DNA of 32,630 nt from Thermoguttaceae bacterium (lineage in GTDB: Bacteria > Planctomycetota > Planctomycetia > Pirellulales > Thermoguttaceae), in the NCBI GenBank assembly GCA_017447745.1, contig JAFSMW010000186.1:1-32630 (forward strand), written 5' to 3'. The first letter of the stretch is position 1. Each line of letters begins with the position of its first letter. Below are positions 1 to 8,585 of this stretch, piece by piece. The notes below the pieces were generated by a model. It made no database searches. It saw only the letters and a list, made by a program, of their open reading frames with translations, and was not told the DNA's origin. A program made the position numbers and the translations under genes.

Positions 1-1299
1 TTCCAGCTTGACCGGGATTTCAAAGCCGCAATTCGGTCCGTACTCTCCCCAGAATTCCGTCTGGTCTGCCTTGTGAGCAAACATGAGCGAATGATGATGC
101 GGACGCAAGGGCGACGAGTCCCGCAGAACCTGAACCCCGGCAGGCGTATAGAGTTTTTCAATAAAGGGCTTGCATTTGCCGTCAGCCTGATACACAGCAA
201 CCGTTTTTCCGCCCGATTTAAGCGGGATTCGGAACGTTGCCTGACCGGCGACCAATTCTGCCGTTTTCCCATCGGGAGAAACGCGGTACAAGCCGTCTTC
301 CGTCTGAGCGTAAATCGTATACCCCCCGTCCGACAAGGTCGGTTCCTGATTGGAAGTGATTAATCCCAAAACCGGCTTTTTTGGAGGCAAAACCTCATCC
401 ACTCGCCCGTGCGGCATCGCACCGCCGGGCGCTGTTACAACGGACGTAAATCCTGTTACGTTTTGCGCCAGCGCCGTCCATGACTTGTCGGTTCTGTCGT
501 AACGCCATAACGCGCCATCGTTGTCGACAGCAATTAGAACGTCCTTTTCCGGCGTCTTGCCGACGCTCATGCACTTCACGACTTTATCCAGCGGGTCGAC
601 TTTCTTTCCGATCAAAATCCACGTGTTGTCCTTCCCGGCAATAACGATTTCGTCTTCTTTTGTCGCGGGAGCAAAATTCCCGCAAATCGTTGACCGAATC
701 GATTTCCCCAACGCCTTTTGAGTATACGTGTTCCAGACGGGGTTGAATAGATAGACGTCTCCGTCAGTTACTGTTACAAAGCTGTCGAACGCGCTGTTGG
801 GCTGCAATTTCCCGGCTGACGCCTGTGAGAAATCGCCGGGAACGTTTATCCAGCCGCCCTTGCCGTTGGTTTGCTTCCAGAGAAAAACGCGATTGAGCGT
901 GTTGTTGATTAAAACCTGACCCAGTCCGTTAGCGTCTCGCCCTGCAGACAGGTAGAGAATGTGGTCTCCGGTCGAATTGACGGCGAAAGTCGTTTTGCCG
1001 GTCTGGACAGTTTTGTCAACGTCGATAATATAGAGGTCTTTTTTAAACCAGCCGACAACCGCCAGCTCGTCGCGCCCGTCGCCGTCAACGTCAACAGCGG
1101 CAATTTGCGTTCCCTTTTGATAGAACTCCATGAACCGGGTTGTCTTTTGCCCGTCATATACGCGAAGCTCGCCCGTCGCGTCCAGCCACGCAACGCCAAA
1201 CGTCCCGCCAGCCATGTCGTGATTGTCATTTTCTACAGACGCCCAAGCGGGATAAGCAGCCGCTATCGCCAACGCCAGCGCCAAAATCGCTTTTTTCAT
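1..1299 (-). CDS. Secreted FG-GAP/VCBS-repeat protein with C-terminal PmoA-like (DUF6807) domain, 3' end cut by the window
   Basis: The frame is open for 433 codons from an ATG at 1299 to the window edge. AAAGGAG lies just upstream of the start, a good ribosome binding site. The protein starts with a signal peptide (MKKAILALALAIAAAYPAWA), so it is exported. Residues about 25-285 look like a beta-propeller of FG-GAP/VCBS type, with a calcium-loop motif DVDGDGRDEL near residue 70. The last 140 visible residues contain PFIEKLYTPAGVQVLRD followed by RPHHHSLMFAHK and FWGEYG. This matches my memory of the PmoA/DUF6807 family, which is common in planctomycetes and has no firm biochemical role. The propeller plus DUF6807 architecture suggests an extracellular binding or sugar-related role, which is inference. 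It is divergent from mcrB. The C-terminal part is outside the window. Confidence 0.85.
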   Translation of the reverse strand, partial: MKKAILALALAIAAAYPAWASVENDNHDMAGGTFGVAWLDATGELRVYDGQKTTRFMEFYQKGTQIAAVDVDGDGRDELAVVGWFKKDLYIIDVDKTVQTGKTTFAVNSTGDHILYLSAGRDANGLGQVLINNTLNRVFLWKQTNGKGGWINVPGDFSQASAGKLQPNSAFDSFVTVTDGDVYLFNPVWNTYTQKALGKSIRSTICGNFAPATKEDEIVIAGKDNTWILIGKKVDPLDKVVKCMSVGKTPEKDVLIAVDNDGALWRYDRTDKSWTALAQNVTGFTSVVTAPGGAMPHGRVDEVLPPKKPVLGLITSNQEPTLSDGGYTIYAQTEDGLYRVSPDGKTAELVAGQATFRIPLKSGGKTVAVYQADGKCKPFIEKLYTPAGVQVLRDSSPLRPHHHSLMFAHKADQTEFWGEYGPNCGFEIPVKLE

Positions 1300-1451
1300 A
1301 ATTGCTCCTTTTGAAATCAAGTGTAAAACTGAATATGTCTTGATTGTACCCGATTTCAAAATGAATTGCAAGGAGAAGCGGAAATCGGCGCGCAAATTTT
1401 GGTTGGAACTCATATTTGAGCGTTTTTTAAATTTTTTGCCTCTGAACCTCC

Positions 1452-1480
1452 TTGAAATTTGTTTCACAATTGAGTATGAT
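1452..1480 (+). promoter_or_regulatory. Candidate sigma70-type promoter for mcrBC
   Basis: TTGAAA (1452-1457), a 17-nt spacer and TATGAT (1475-1480) lie about 105 nt before the mcrB start in an AT-rich gap. Hexamers and spacing are near consensus. No operator was recognised. Confidence 0.45.
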
Positions 1481-1586
1481 ATACATATATTCTTGGGAAA
1501 CGGTCTATTTTGCCGACAGCGTCTGTCAGCAAATTTAGAGCTTTTACTTTCGCATAACATTCATTTTGATAGAAAGGAACGATATT

Positions 1587-3854
1587 ATGTCAACTCAAAA
1601 CCCTGAAAACAGCCAATTCACATGGATTGATTTTTACAAGGAATTAGCTGATAAACTGCTGAAGTTTAAAAACAACCGTAGACGTTTATTAGAAAAATTA
1701 AATGTGCTAGATAAGAAATGGACAAAATTCTTGCGAGATAAAGAAACTGGTCAATGGAAATTTGACGATATAGATCCGTTTTCTGTGTTTGCAATTTTTA
1801 ACAGAGGTATTAAAAACGAAACGAGGTTTTTAATTGCTCAACGATTAAAAGAAATTTTTCAGCTTAAATCCAAAGTGCCAACAGATCTTTGGGGTATACC
1901 TGTAGCTTTCAATATGAATTCAATTTTTTTTGATAAAGAAAACGTAAATACTGCCATTACTCCGTTATGGAATTTATTTGAATCTGCTATCAATTATTCT
2001 GATGATGGCAGTTTTATTTCCTCATTTGATACAGTATTTAGCCAGAAACAGATCGGTATGGGCATGATTACAATGGCTTTATATTGGATCCGTCCTGAGC
2101 TTTTTATTCCTTTGGATAAAAACACCCAAGCGTATTTGGAATCCCAAGGAATTCAAGTAATGAAAAAGAAAAAAAATGATTTATCAGGAAAAAGTTATCT
2201 TGATTTAATAGAAAGAGTTCAAAAGAGTCCTCTGTTTTCAGAATGGAAGCATTTTCCAGCGATTTCAAGAGAGGCATGGAGGATCAAGCATCCACAAATA
2301 AATGAAGATAAAGGTGAAGATAGAGGTATTGAAGAAAACCTGGAATCAGATCCGTTTATCAAATCTGTCTGTGAAATTCTTCGTATGAAAAAGAACGTCA
2401 TTCTTCAAGGCGCGCCGGGAACAGGCAAGACTTATTCAACCGCTGCAATTGCTCTAGGAATTTTGGGCGTTGAAGATGTTAATTTTAAAGATCCTGCCGA
2501 TATAATGGAGAAATATAATGAAGCGTTATTAAGTAGACGCATTTTCTTTACAACTTTCCATCAATCCATGGATTATGAAGATTTTGTGGAAGGTTTGAGA
2601 CCTGAGATTATTACAGATGAAGACGAAAAAGCTATCGGAGTAACGTATAGAATCAATAAAGGTATTTTCAGAAAAGTTTGTGAGGCTGCAAACAAAGCTA
2701 CCAATACACTAATTGCTGATGTTGAAAACTCAGATGCTAACAATCTTTTACATGGAATAAATAGTAATCCAACAATCTGGAAAATTAATTTAGGTAGATT
2801 ATGTGGCGATTCAATTCATGCGGATTGCCTTAGTAACAATTATATTTGTCTGCCAAGTAGTGGAATTACCAAAGATACATCTGAACCAAGATCGTTTTTA
2901 AAATATCTACAATATAAAATGAAAGTTGGCGATGTTATACTTTCAAGTGTTTCTTCGCACGAAATTGATGCCATTGGCATTGTTACTGGTAAATTTGAAA
3001 ATCACGACAACAATTCAGATTTTCCTTATTACAGAGAAGTTCGCTGGATTGTCAAGGGTATTTGTGAGAATATAGTCAGTCTTAATCGCGGGAAAACAAT
3101 AGCACGACCATGGTTTCATCGTTTTCCGAACATGTCAATAAGAAATATTATTGATATAATCAACAAACATTCTCAAAGAGAAGAAACCGTTAATTCTAAG
3201 AATATCGATGAAAAAGCAGCTGTTGTTCTTATCATTGACGAGATCAACCGCGGCAACGTGTCCAAGATTTTTGGCGAGTTGGTTACACTTTTGGAAGCAG
3301 ACAAAAGAGATGATGGTAAACAAGAAAGCGGCAAGCATACCATCTCTGTTATCTTGCCTTATTCCAAGGAACGGTTTAGCGTTCCGTCTAACGTCTATAT
3401 TATCGGGACGATGAACACGACCGACCGTAGTACCGGTACGCTTGACTACGCTATTCGGCGTCGATTTGCCTTTGTAACGCTTCCTGCCGACCCTAAAGTG
3501 ATCCAAGATGATAAAGCTCGCGAGATTTTTAACGATATTAAAAAGTTTATTGAGGACGAAAAAAATCATCCGGAAGATATGGACATTAACGACCTGATGG
3601 TTGGGCACAGTTATTTCATGCCAGATGAAGGCGTTTCGTTGTCAACGGAAGAACAGTTGAAGCTGAAAATCAAATACGAAGTTGCGCCGTTGCTCAGGGA
3701 ATACTGTACTGACGGACTGCTAACCTGTCCACAGAAGGAGCTTGACAAGCGTATTGAATCTTGGGAAAAGCTCGAAATAACGTATAAGAAGGACTCAAGC
3801 GCTGAAAGCGCCGCTGCGGCTTCGGGATCGGAAACTTCACAGACAAATGAGTGA
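1587..3854 (+). CDS. mcrB: McrB-like AAA+ GTPase, motor and specificity subunit of a type IV (modification-dependent) restriction system
   Basis: McrB proteins bind modified DNA through a variable domain and use GTP hydrolysis by an AAA+ ring to drive the McrC nuclease. Here the 755-residue protein has the Walker A GAPGTGKTYS near residue 275, the McrB-type Walker B IIDEINRGN near 548, the sensor GTMNTTDRS near 607 and the arginine-finger region AIRRRFAF near 620. The first 250 residues form an unnamed N-terminal domain that should read the DNA modification. Between Walker A and B sits a long insert (about 385-530). It contains WKINLGRL, KVGDVILSS and AIGIVTG, resembling an EVE/PUA-like fold, which would be a second base-reading module. 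I start at ATG 1587 because AGGA precedes it by 9 nt; a TTG start at 1566 is possible. The gene overlaps mcrC by 8 nt. Its first 1600 nt are clearly more AT-rich than its 3' part. Confidence 0.93.
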   Translation: MSTQNPENSQFTWIDFYKELADKLLKFKNNRRRLLEKLNVLDKKWTKFLRDKETGQWKFDDIDPFSVFAIFNRGIKNETRFLIAQRLKEIFQLKSKVPTDLWGIPVAFNMNSIFFDKENVNTAITPLWNLFESAINYSDDGSFISSFDTVFSQKQIGMGMITMALYWIRPELFIPLDKNTQAYLESQGIQVMKKKKNDLSGKSYLDLIERVQKSPLFSEWKHFPAISREAWRIKHPQINEDKGEDRGIEENLESDPFIKSVCEILRMKKNVILQGAPGTGKTYSTAAIALGILGVEDVNFKDPADIMEKYNEALLSRRIFFTTFHQSMDYEDFVEGLRPEIITDEDEKAIGVTYRINKGIFRKVCEAANKATNTLIADVENSDANNLLHGINSNPTIWKINLGRLCGDSIHADCLSNNYICLPSSGITKDTSEPRSFLKYLQYKMKVGDVILSSVSSHEIDAIGIVTGKFENHDNNSDFPYYREVRWIVKGICENIVSLNRGKTIARPWFHRFPNMSIRNIIDIINKHSQREETVNSKNIDEKAAVVLIIDEINRGNVSKIFGELVTLLEADKRDDGKQESGKHTISVILPYSKERFSVPSNVYIIGTMNTTDRSTGTLDYAIRRRFAFVTLPADPKVIQDDKAREIFNDIKKFIEDEKNHPEDMDINDLMVGHSYFMPDEGVSLSTEEQLKLKIKYEVAPLLREYCTDGLLTCPQKELDKRIESWEKLEITYKKDSSAESAAAASGSETSQTNE

Positions 3855-5121
3855 GCAACCTGTTACTATTGAAGAACATAAACCGCTGCCCGAGGATTGC
3901 AATCCAACGAAGTGGAACGATTCCTATAATAAGAATCCTCTGTTGAGATGGTCAACGTTCGGTTCGAAGGAAAAACCGCCTAAAATTCATTGGCAAACCT
4001 ATTATCGCATTGGGGCGCAGTGGTTGGACGTGGATTGCAAAAGGGCGCTGGTCGTAAGGTCAAAATATAAGAGTATTGATTTTATTGCGATGTTCCTTCG
4101 CTGTCTGAACTCCAGACGGGCAATAAAGGATTTTTCAGAAATTTATAGTATCGACTTCGATCAGCCGGCAATTCAAACCAATGCATTCGAAAACGTTCTC
4201 ACCCCATTGATTCTCATTCATTTTTTAAAGGTAGTTGAGAGGATAGCGAAACGAGGACTCAAGAGAGGATACGTTCATCGGGAAGAGAACCTCAAAAAGG
4301 TCAAAGGGCGAATTCGCATTCTTGCCAACGAACGGAAAAACGTCATTCCGCATCGGTTTGATCGCGTTTATTGTCAGTTTAACGAGTTCACTGTCGACAT
4401 TCCGGAAAACCGATTGATTAAAAGGGCGCTGCTGTTTGTTCAAAGAGAGTTGACCCATTTCCAGAAACTTAAGTATTACAGTCAACTGCTTCATTTGGAG
4501 AACAAGTGCCTGTCGGCGTTTACCCAGGTTAGCCCAGAGATTGAGCTGCGAGACGTTAAACTGGTCAAAACCCACAAACTGTTCCGAGAATACGACATCG
4601 CCGTTGAGCTGGCAAAAACGATTTTGCGCCGAAACGACTACAGCATCAAAAAAGCGGCTGGAAAGAAAAAATCGACGCCCGTCTTTTGGCTTGACATGGC
4701 GAGGTTGTTCGAGATGTACGTTTATTCCATCCTCCGTAAACAATACGGGAAAAGTATTCTTTATCAATTTGAAGGAACCGATGGCGAAACGCCTGATTTT
4801 CTGTTCAGGAACGGAGACGAAAGCTGTATTTTGGATACAAAGTATATCAATCTTGACAACGTGAACCGTTTGTATGAGCTTGTTCGGCAGCTTGCTGGCT
4901 ACGCCCGAGACGTTAAGGTTCTCAATAAATTAGGCTTATCAACTGAAATAGATAAAACTGTTGTTCCCTGTCTTTTTCTTTATCCGATAATGGAGAACCC
5001 AAGCGATGACGATGGCAAACTTCTCGCTAGAGATAACTGGATTGAAATCGCGGGCTGGACAAAGTTCTATAAAATTCGCGTTAAGGTTCCTCAATCTCCC
5101 CAAAATGAAGCTGGCGAGTAG
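3847..5121 (+). CDS. mcrC: McrC-like PD-(D/E)XK nuclease subunit of the McrBC restriction system
   Basis: McrC joins the McrB ring, stimulates its GTPase and cleaves DNA that carries modified cytosines. The 424-residue protein has the usual McrC layout: an N-terminal McrB-contacting region, then the family block around NEFTVDIPENRLIKRAL (about 180-195), then a C-terminal nuclease. The nuclease motif is visible as ETPDFLFRNGDESCILDTKY near residues 315-335, giving the D...DxK catalytic triad. The FEMYVYSIL helix just before it is also typical. The start ATG overlaps the mcrB stop (ATGAGTGA), so translation is coupled. Base composition is like the neighbouring host genes, unlike the 5' part of mcrB. 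No methyltransferase gene is nearby, as expected for a type IV system. Confidence 0.93.
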   Translation: MSEQPVTIEEHKPLPEDCNPTKWNDSYNKNPLLRWSTFGSKEKPPKIHWQTYYRIGAQWLDVDCKRALVVRSKYKSIDFIAMFLRCLNSRRAIKDFSEIYSIDFDQPAIQTNAFENVLTPLILIHFLKVVERIAKRGLKRGYVHREENLKKVKGRIRILANERKNVIPHRFDRVYCQFNEFTVDIPENRLIKRALLFVQRELTHFQKLKYYSQLLHLENKCLSAFTQVSPEIELRDVKLVKTHKLFREYDIAVELAKTILRRNDYSIKKAAGKKKSTPVFWLDMARLFEMYVYSILRKQYGKSILYQFEGTDGETPDFLFRNGDESCILDTKYINLDNVNRLYELVRQLAGYARDVKVLNKLGLSTEIDKTVVPCLFLYPIMENPSDDDGKLLARDNWIEIAGWTKFYKIRVKVPQSPQNEAGE

Positions 5122-5224
5122 GGGACGATTTTGACCAAGCGTTATTCTCAATCTTTACAATCTTGTCTATTTTCGCAACCTGAATTTATACAGACTCATC
5201 TGAGAAAAACCGTCAACTTCGATG

Positions 5225-5253
5225 TTGATTTTCTTTCAAAAAAACGCTATACT
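5225..5253 (+). promoter_or_regulatory. Candidate sigma70-type promoter for the dsbD-like gene
   Basis: TTGATT (5225-5230), a 17-nt spacer and TATACT (5248-5253) lie 55 nt before the start codon. The gap is AT-rich and this is the best promoter-like pair in it. Confidence 0.5.
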
Positions 5254-5307
5254 TGAAAAAGTGATTATAATTAACGATAATTCCCACCTTTTTTATTCCT
5301 GAGAAAT

Positions 5308-7419
5308 ATGAAACGAATCCTTACATTATTAACGATTTTATTATTGAGCGCGCCGTTGTTCGCTCAGCAGTCGGACTTACTGTCCAATAACCTTTTCGAC
5401 GGGGGGTTTGGAGGAAGCGATAGCGGTTTCAACTTTGACTCCGGTCTCGGTTCTGGCTCCCAAAGCGAACGAGCAGCGGTTTCCGTAAGCGGCAAGATCG
5501 TTCAGGATGCGAACTCTCCCAGCGCCGGCAAAGTGATTTTGGAAGCTGATGTTCCAGACGGCTATCACATGTATTCGATTACACAAAAGGCCGGCGGTCC
5601 GACAGCGGCTAAAATTGTCATCGAACCGTCGCAACAATATTCCGTTGGAACATTTACGGCTCAAACAGCTCCTCAGATTCAAAACGTCGACTATTACGAC
5701 GTCCCGATTGAAGAGCACCGCGGAACGGTCGTCTGGACGGCTCCGGTTCAGTTTGCTCCTGGCGTGGATCCGTCATCGATTGAAATCAAGGGTTCTTTAT
5801 CCTACCAGATCTGTGACGACGTCAACGGCACGTGTCTAGAACCGACGAATACTTCTTTTAAAGTTGCATTTGAACCCGGAGCTCCGGCGGTTCCAGTAGC
5901 GCCGTCTGAAGAAGCGATAACCCCAGAACAGAATCCCGCGGATTCAATGGGACAACTGCCGAACTCAGCAAGCATTCCAGAACCTACTCTTTCCGATCCC
6001 CAGGGACAGCGTCCAGACGCTGTCGCAGCGACAAGCGAAGCGACCGTTTCCGACGATTCTGCTACAAGTATGGACGAACTTTCAACCAGGCAATTGGTAA
6101 TATTGTCGCTTTTGGCGTTTGCCGGCGGTTTGATTCTTAACGTCATGCCTTGCGTTTTGCCTGTTATCAGCTTAAAACTGATGGCGTTTATCGATCAGGC
6201 GGGCGAATCCCGAGTTCGCGTTTTTATGCTCAACCTTTGGTACGTTGCCGGGTTGATGGCAGTGTTCGTCTTTCTGGCGTTTCTGTCAACGTATGGGGTA
6301 TCGATATTTACTGGAAAGCTGAACGCCGGCGCAGGCATGGCGTGGGGAGAAATGTACGCTTATACATGGGTTCAAATTACCATGTGCGCGTTGGTTTTTG
6401 TCATGGCTTTGAGCATGCTTGGCGTTTGGGAGATTCCGATCCCGGGTTTTTTGGGTTCTGGAGCGATTAACGACATCCAACAAAAAGAAGGCGCGATTGG
6501 CGCATTCACCAAGGGTATTTTTACAACGTTGATGGCGGTTCCCTGCACAGGTCCGTTTTTGGGACCGATTTTGGGCGGAACAATGGGTCGACCGCTGTGG
6601 TTTACAATGCTGTTTTTCTGCATGATCGGCTTGGGTATGGGATTCCCGTATTTATTGGTCGGACTGTTCCCGAAAATGATTTCTTTCCTGCCCAAACCCG
6701 GAAAGTGGATGGTTACCGTTCGAGAATTTATGGGATTCCTCCTGCTCGGAACCGCGATTTATTTCTTCCGGATGGTTCCTTCAAACCTGATGGTTCCCGT
6801 TCTGACGCTGTTGTTTTCACTATGGTTCCTGTGCTGGATTGTCAACAAAATTCCATTCGACGCCACCTTTGGACAGAAGCTGCTCAATTGGTCTATTGGA
6901 ATCCTGGTTGCAACATCGGCAACGGTCTGGATGTTTCACGCCTATACGGTCGACAACGGTTTTCCTTGGGCGGAAAAATTTGACTTCCAGTCCAAGTCAG
7001 TTACTGGCAATCCGCTTTTGGCTGCTGCTGAGCGAGAACAAAAAGCAGGTCGAATTGTCATGATTGAGTTTACGGCGGACTGGTGTCCAAACTGTAAAGT
7101 GAACATGTATACTGCGATCGAAACGAAAGAAGTTGAAGAGTTTGTTCGTAATAACAACGTTTACGCTATTATGGGAGACTGGTCCAGAAAGCCGGACAAT
7201 AACGAGGATCCCGACGTTATCAAACAGGCGCTCAACGCTTTGGGCCGTCAGTCCATTCCGATGTTGGCAGTTTTGCCTGCCGACGAAGGCGACCCGATTC
7301 TGCTTGACGGTCCAATTACAAAAGGACAGCTGCTTGAAGCCCTTGAACAGGCGAAGACAAAAACAGGTTCTAAACAGATTAACGAAGACGTTAAGAACTC
7401 GTATCAGGGATTAGAGTAA
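5308..7419 (+). CDS. dsbD: DsbD-like thiol:disulfide interchange protein (cytochrome c biogenesis/thioredoxin fusion)
   Basis: DsbD carries electrons from cytoplasmic thioredoxin across the inner membrane to periplasmic disulfide proteins. The three DsbD modules are visible in order in 703 residues. A signal peptide (MKRILTLLTILLLSAPLFAQ) leads into a periplasmic DsbD-alpha-like domain (about 50-190) with the cysteine pair CDDVNGTC. A Pro/Ala/Thr/Ser-rich linker follows (190-250), then a multi-helix membrane core (about 260-560) with the two redox cysteines in NVMPCVLP and AVPCTGPFLGP. The C-terminal thioredoxin domain has EFTADWCPNCK near residue 590. Each module keeps its redox cysteines, so the relay looks complete. 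A candidate promoter lies at 5225-5253. The stop is followed after 2 nt by an inverted-repeat element that may also end transcription. The dsbD label rests on domain order; a ScsB-like or related reductase is possible. Confidence 0.9.
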   Translation: MKRILTLLTILLLSAPLFAQQSDLLSNNLFDGGFGGSDSGFNFDSGLGSGSQSERAAVSVSGKIVQDANSPSAGKVILEADVPDGYHMYSITQKAGGPTAAKIVIEPSQQYSVGTFTAQTAPQIQNVDYYDVPIEEHRGTVVWTAPVQFAPGVDPSSIEIKGSLSYQICDDVNGTCLEPTNTSFKVAFEPGAPAVPVAPSEEAITPEQNPADSMGQLPNSASIPEPTLSDPQGQRPDAVAATSEATVSDDSATSMDELSTRQLVILSLLAFAGGLILNVMPCVLPVISLKLMAFIDQAGESRVRVFMLNLWYVAGLMAVFVFLAFLSTYGVSIFTGKLNAGAGMAWGEMYAYTWVQITMCALVFVMALSMLGVWEIPIPGFLGSGAINDIQQKEGAIGAFTKGIFTTLMAVPCTGPFLGPILGGTMGRPLWFTMLFFCMIGLGMGFPYLLVGLFPKMISFLPKPGKWMVTVREFMGFLLLGTAIYFFRMVPSNLMVPVLTLLFSLWFLCWIVNKIPFDATFGQKLLNWSIGILVATSATVWMFHAYTVDNGFPWAEKFDFQSKSVTGNPLLAAAEREQKAGRIVMIEFTADWCPNCKVNMYTAIETKEVEEFVRNNNVYAIMGDWSRKPDNNEDPDVIKQALNALGRQSIPMLAVLPADEGDPILLDGPITKGQLLEALEQAKTKTGSKQINEDVKNSYQGLE

Positions 7420-7420
7420 T

Positions 7421-7628
7421 ATGGAGTGCGACGGCTTGCCGTCGCTTTCATTACCATAACCGATGCGAACGTTGATAAATGACTATTCATGCAGATAACG
7501 TAATGTTTTTAGAATTAAACCTGTATTATTGACGAAGATATTATAGTTCAAGCGTAATTAGCACGAAAGACTTTTTAGTAGTTCTCAGCTTTACGCTTTA
7601 AAAGCGACGGCAAGCCGTCGCACTCCAA
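7421..7628. mobile_element. MITE-like element with perfect 27-bp terminal inverted repeats, no coding capacity
   Basis: Positions 7422-7448 and 7601-7627 are exact reverse complements over 27 nt. Each end contains an inner palindrome, GCGACGGC-AA-GCCGTCGC. The AT-rich 152-nt interior has no supportable gene. The element fills the whole gap between the dsbD-like stop (7419) and the ABC ATPase start (7632). A third copy of the end, without a partner, is at 19024-19054. I see no clean target-site duplication (left flank TAATA, right flank AATTA). It could be a non-autonomous transposon, or two copies of a REP-like palindrome placed head to head, also acting as terminators. Confidence 0.6.
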
Positions 7629-7631
7629 ATT

Positions 7632-8585
7632 ATGATTGAAACCTCAGATCTAACGAAAGTTTACGGCTCGCTTAAAGCGGTGAATTCACTGAATTTGTCT
7701 TTGAAAGAAAAAGACGTGTTCGGATTTATCGGTCCCAACGGAGCGGGAAAGACGACAACCATGCGAATTCTGGCAACGCTTCTTCAGCCGTCGTGGGGCG
7801 AGGCGTCGATTTGTGGACAATCAATCTATACAAACCCTCGAGAAATTCGACGACTGATCGGATATATGCCAGACTTTTTCGGCGTCTACGACGACATGAA
7901 AGTCATCGAATATCTGGAGTTTTTTGCCGCCGCTTATCGAATCAATGGACCGGAACGGCGCAAACGCTGCAACGAGATGCTGGAACTGGTCGATCTCGGT
8001 TACAAGCGCGACGCCTTGGCGACAAGTCTGTCTCGTGGTATGACGCAGCGTCTTGGTTTGGCGCGAGTTCTGCTTCACGACCCTCAGGTTCTGCTGCTGG
8101 ACGAACCCGCCAGCGGTCTTGACCCGCGCGCCAGAATCGAAATTCGTCAGCTGCTCAAACGTCTGCGCGACATGGGCAAGACGATCATGGTTTCCAGCCA
8201 CATCCTTCCGGAACTGGCGGACGTCTGCAATAAAATCGGAATTATCGAACGCGGAACGCTTCTGGTCAATGCGGACGTTACAGACGTCATGAAACAGGTT
8301 CGTCAAAATATTGTTATTCTTGTTGGTATTTTGGAGAAACCCAAAAAAGGATTGGATGAAGCCGCCAAAGCCCTCGAATCTACAGGTTTAACAGAGAAAA
8401 CTGAGTATTTAGACGATCCTGCCGTTGGGAAACGACTTCGGGTAACTCTCAAGTCCGAGTATCCGGACTACTCGCCGCTGTCAACGTGTCTGATTCAAAA
8501 CGGTTTCTCTCTTACCCATTTTGCCGAAGAAGAGATCAACCTTGAAACGGCGTTCATGGCGTTGACCAAGGGAATTACCGCGTAA
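7632..8585 (+). CDS. ABC transporter ATP-binding protein (CcmA/ABC-2 exporter type)
   Basis: This 317-residue protein is a soluble nucleotide-binding subunit of an ABC exporter. It has Walker A GPNGAGKTTT near residue 36, the signature LSRGMTQRLGLAR near 137, Walker B VLLLDEPASGLDP near 157 and the switch histidine in SSHILPELADVC near 190. The 100-residue C-terminal extension is typical of ABC-2 type ATPases. The substrate cannot be predicted. No permease gene follows: the next 700 nt are non-coding and the next gene is a secretin, so the membrane partner must be elsewhere. The start ATG lies 4 nt after the right end of the inverted-repeat element and no Shine-Dalgarno sequence precedes it. 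The leader therefore consists of that element. Confidence 0.88.
   Translation: MIETSDLTKVYGSLKAVNSLNLSLKEKDVFGFIGPNGAGKTTTMRILATLLQPSWGEASICGQSIYTNPREIRRLIGYMPDFFGVYDDMKVIEYLEFFAAAYRINGPERRKRCNEMLELVDLGYKRDALATSLSRGMTQRLGLARVLLHDPQVLLLDEPASGLDPRARIEIRQLLKRLRDMGKTIMVSSHILPELADVCNKIGIIERGTLLVNADVTDVMKQVRQNIVILVGILEKPKKGLDEAAKALESTGLTEKTEYLDDPAVGKRLRVTLKSEYPDYSPLSTCLIQNGFSLTHFAEEEINLETAFMALTKGITA

Noticed and set aside
909..1314. Open frames of 106 and 117 codons overlapping the DUF6807 gene
   Set aside because: They lie in other frames of the clear signal-peptide and FG-GAP gene and have no recognisable domain.
3135..3608. 157-codon open frame on the minus strand within mcrB
   Set aside because: It is antisense to the Walker B and sensor region of McrB and has no coding features of its own.
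7420..7631. A structured riboswitch in front of the ABC gene
   Set aside because: The structure is fully explained by perfect terminal inverted repeats, and no known riboswitch core was recognised.
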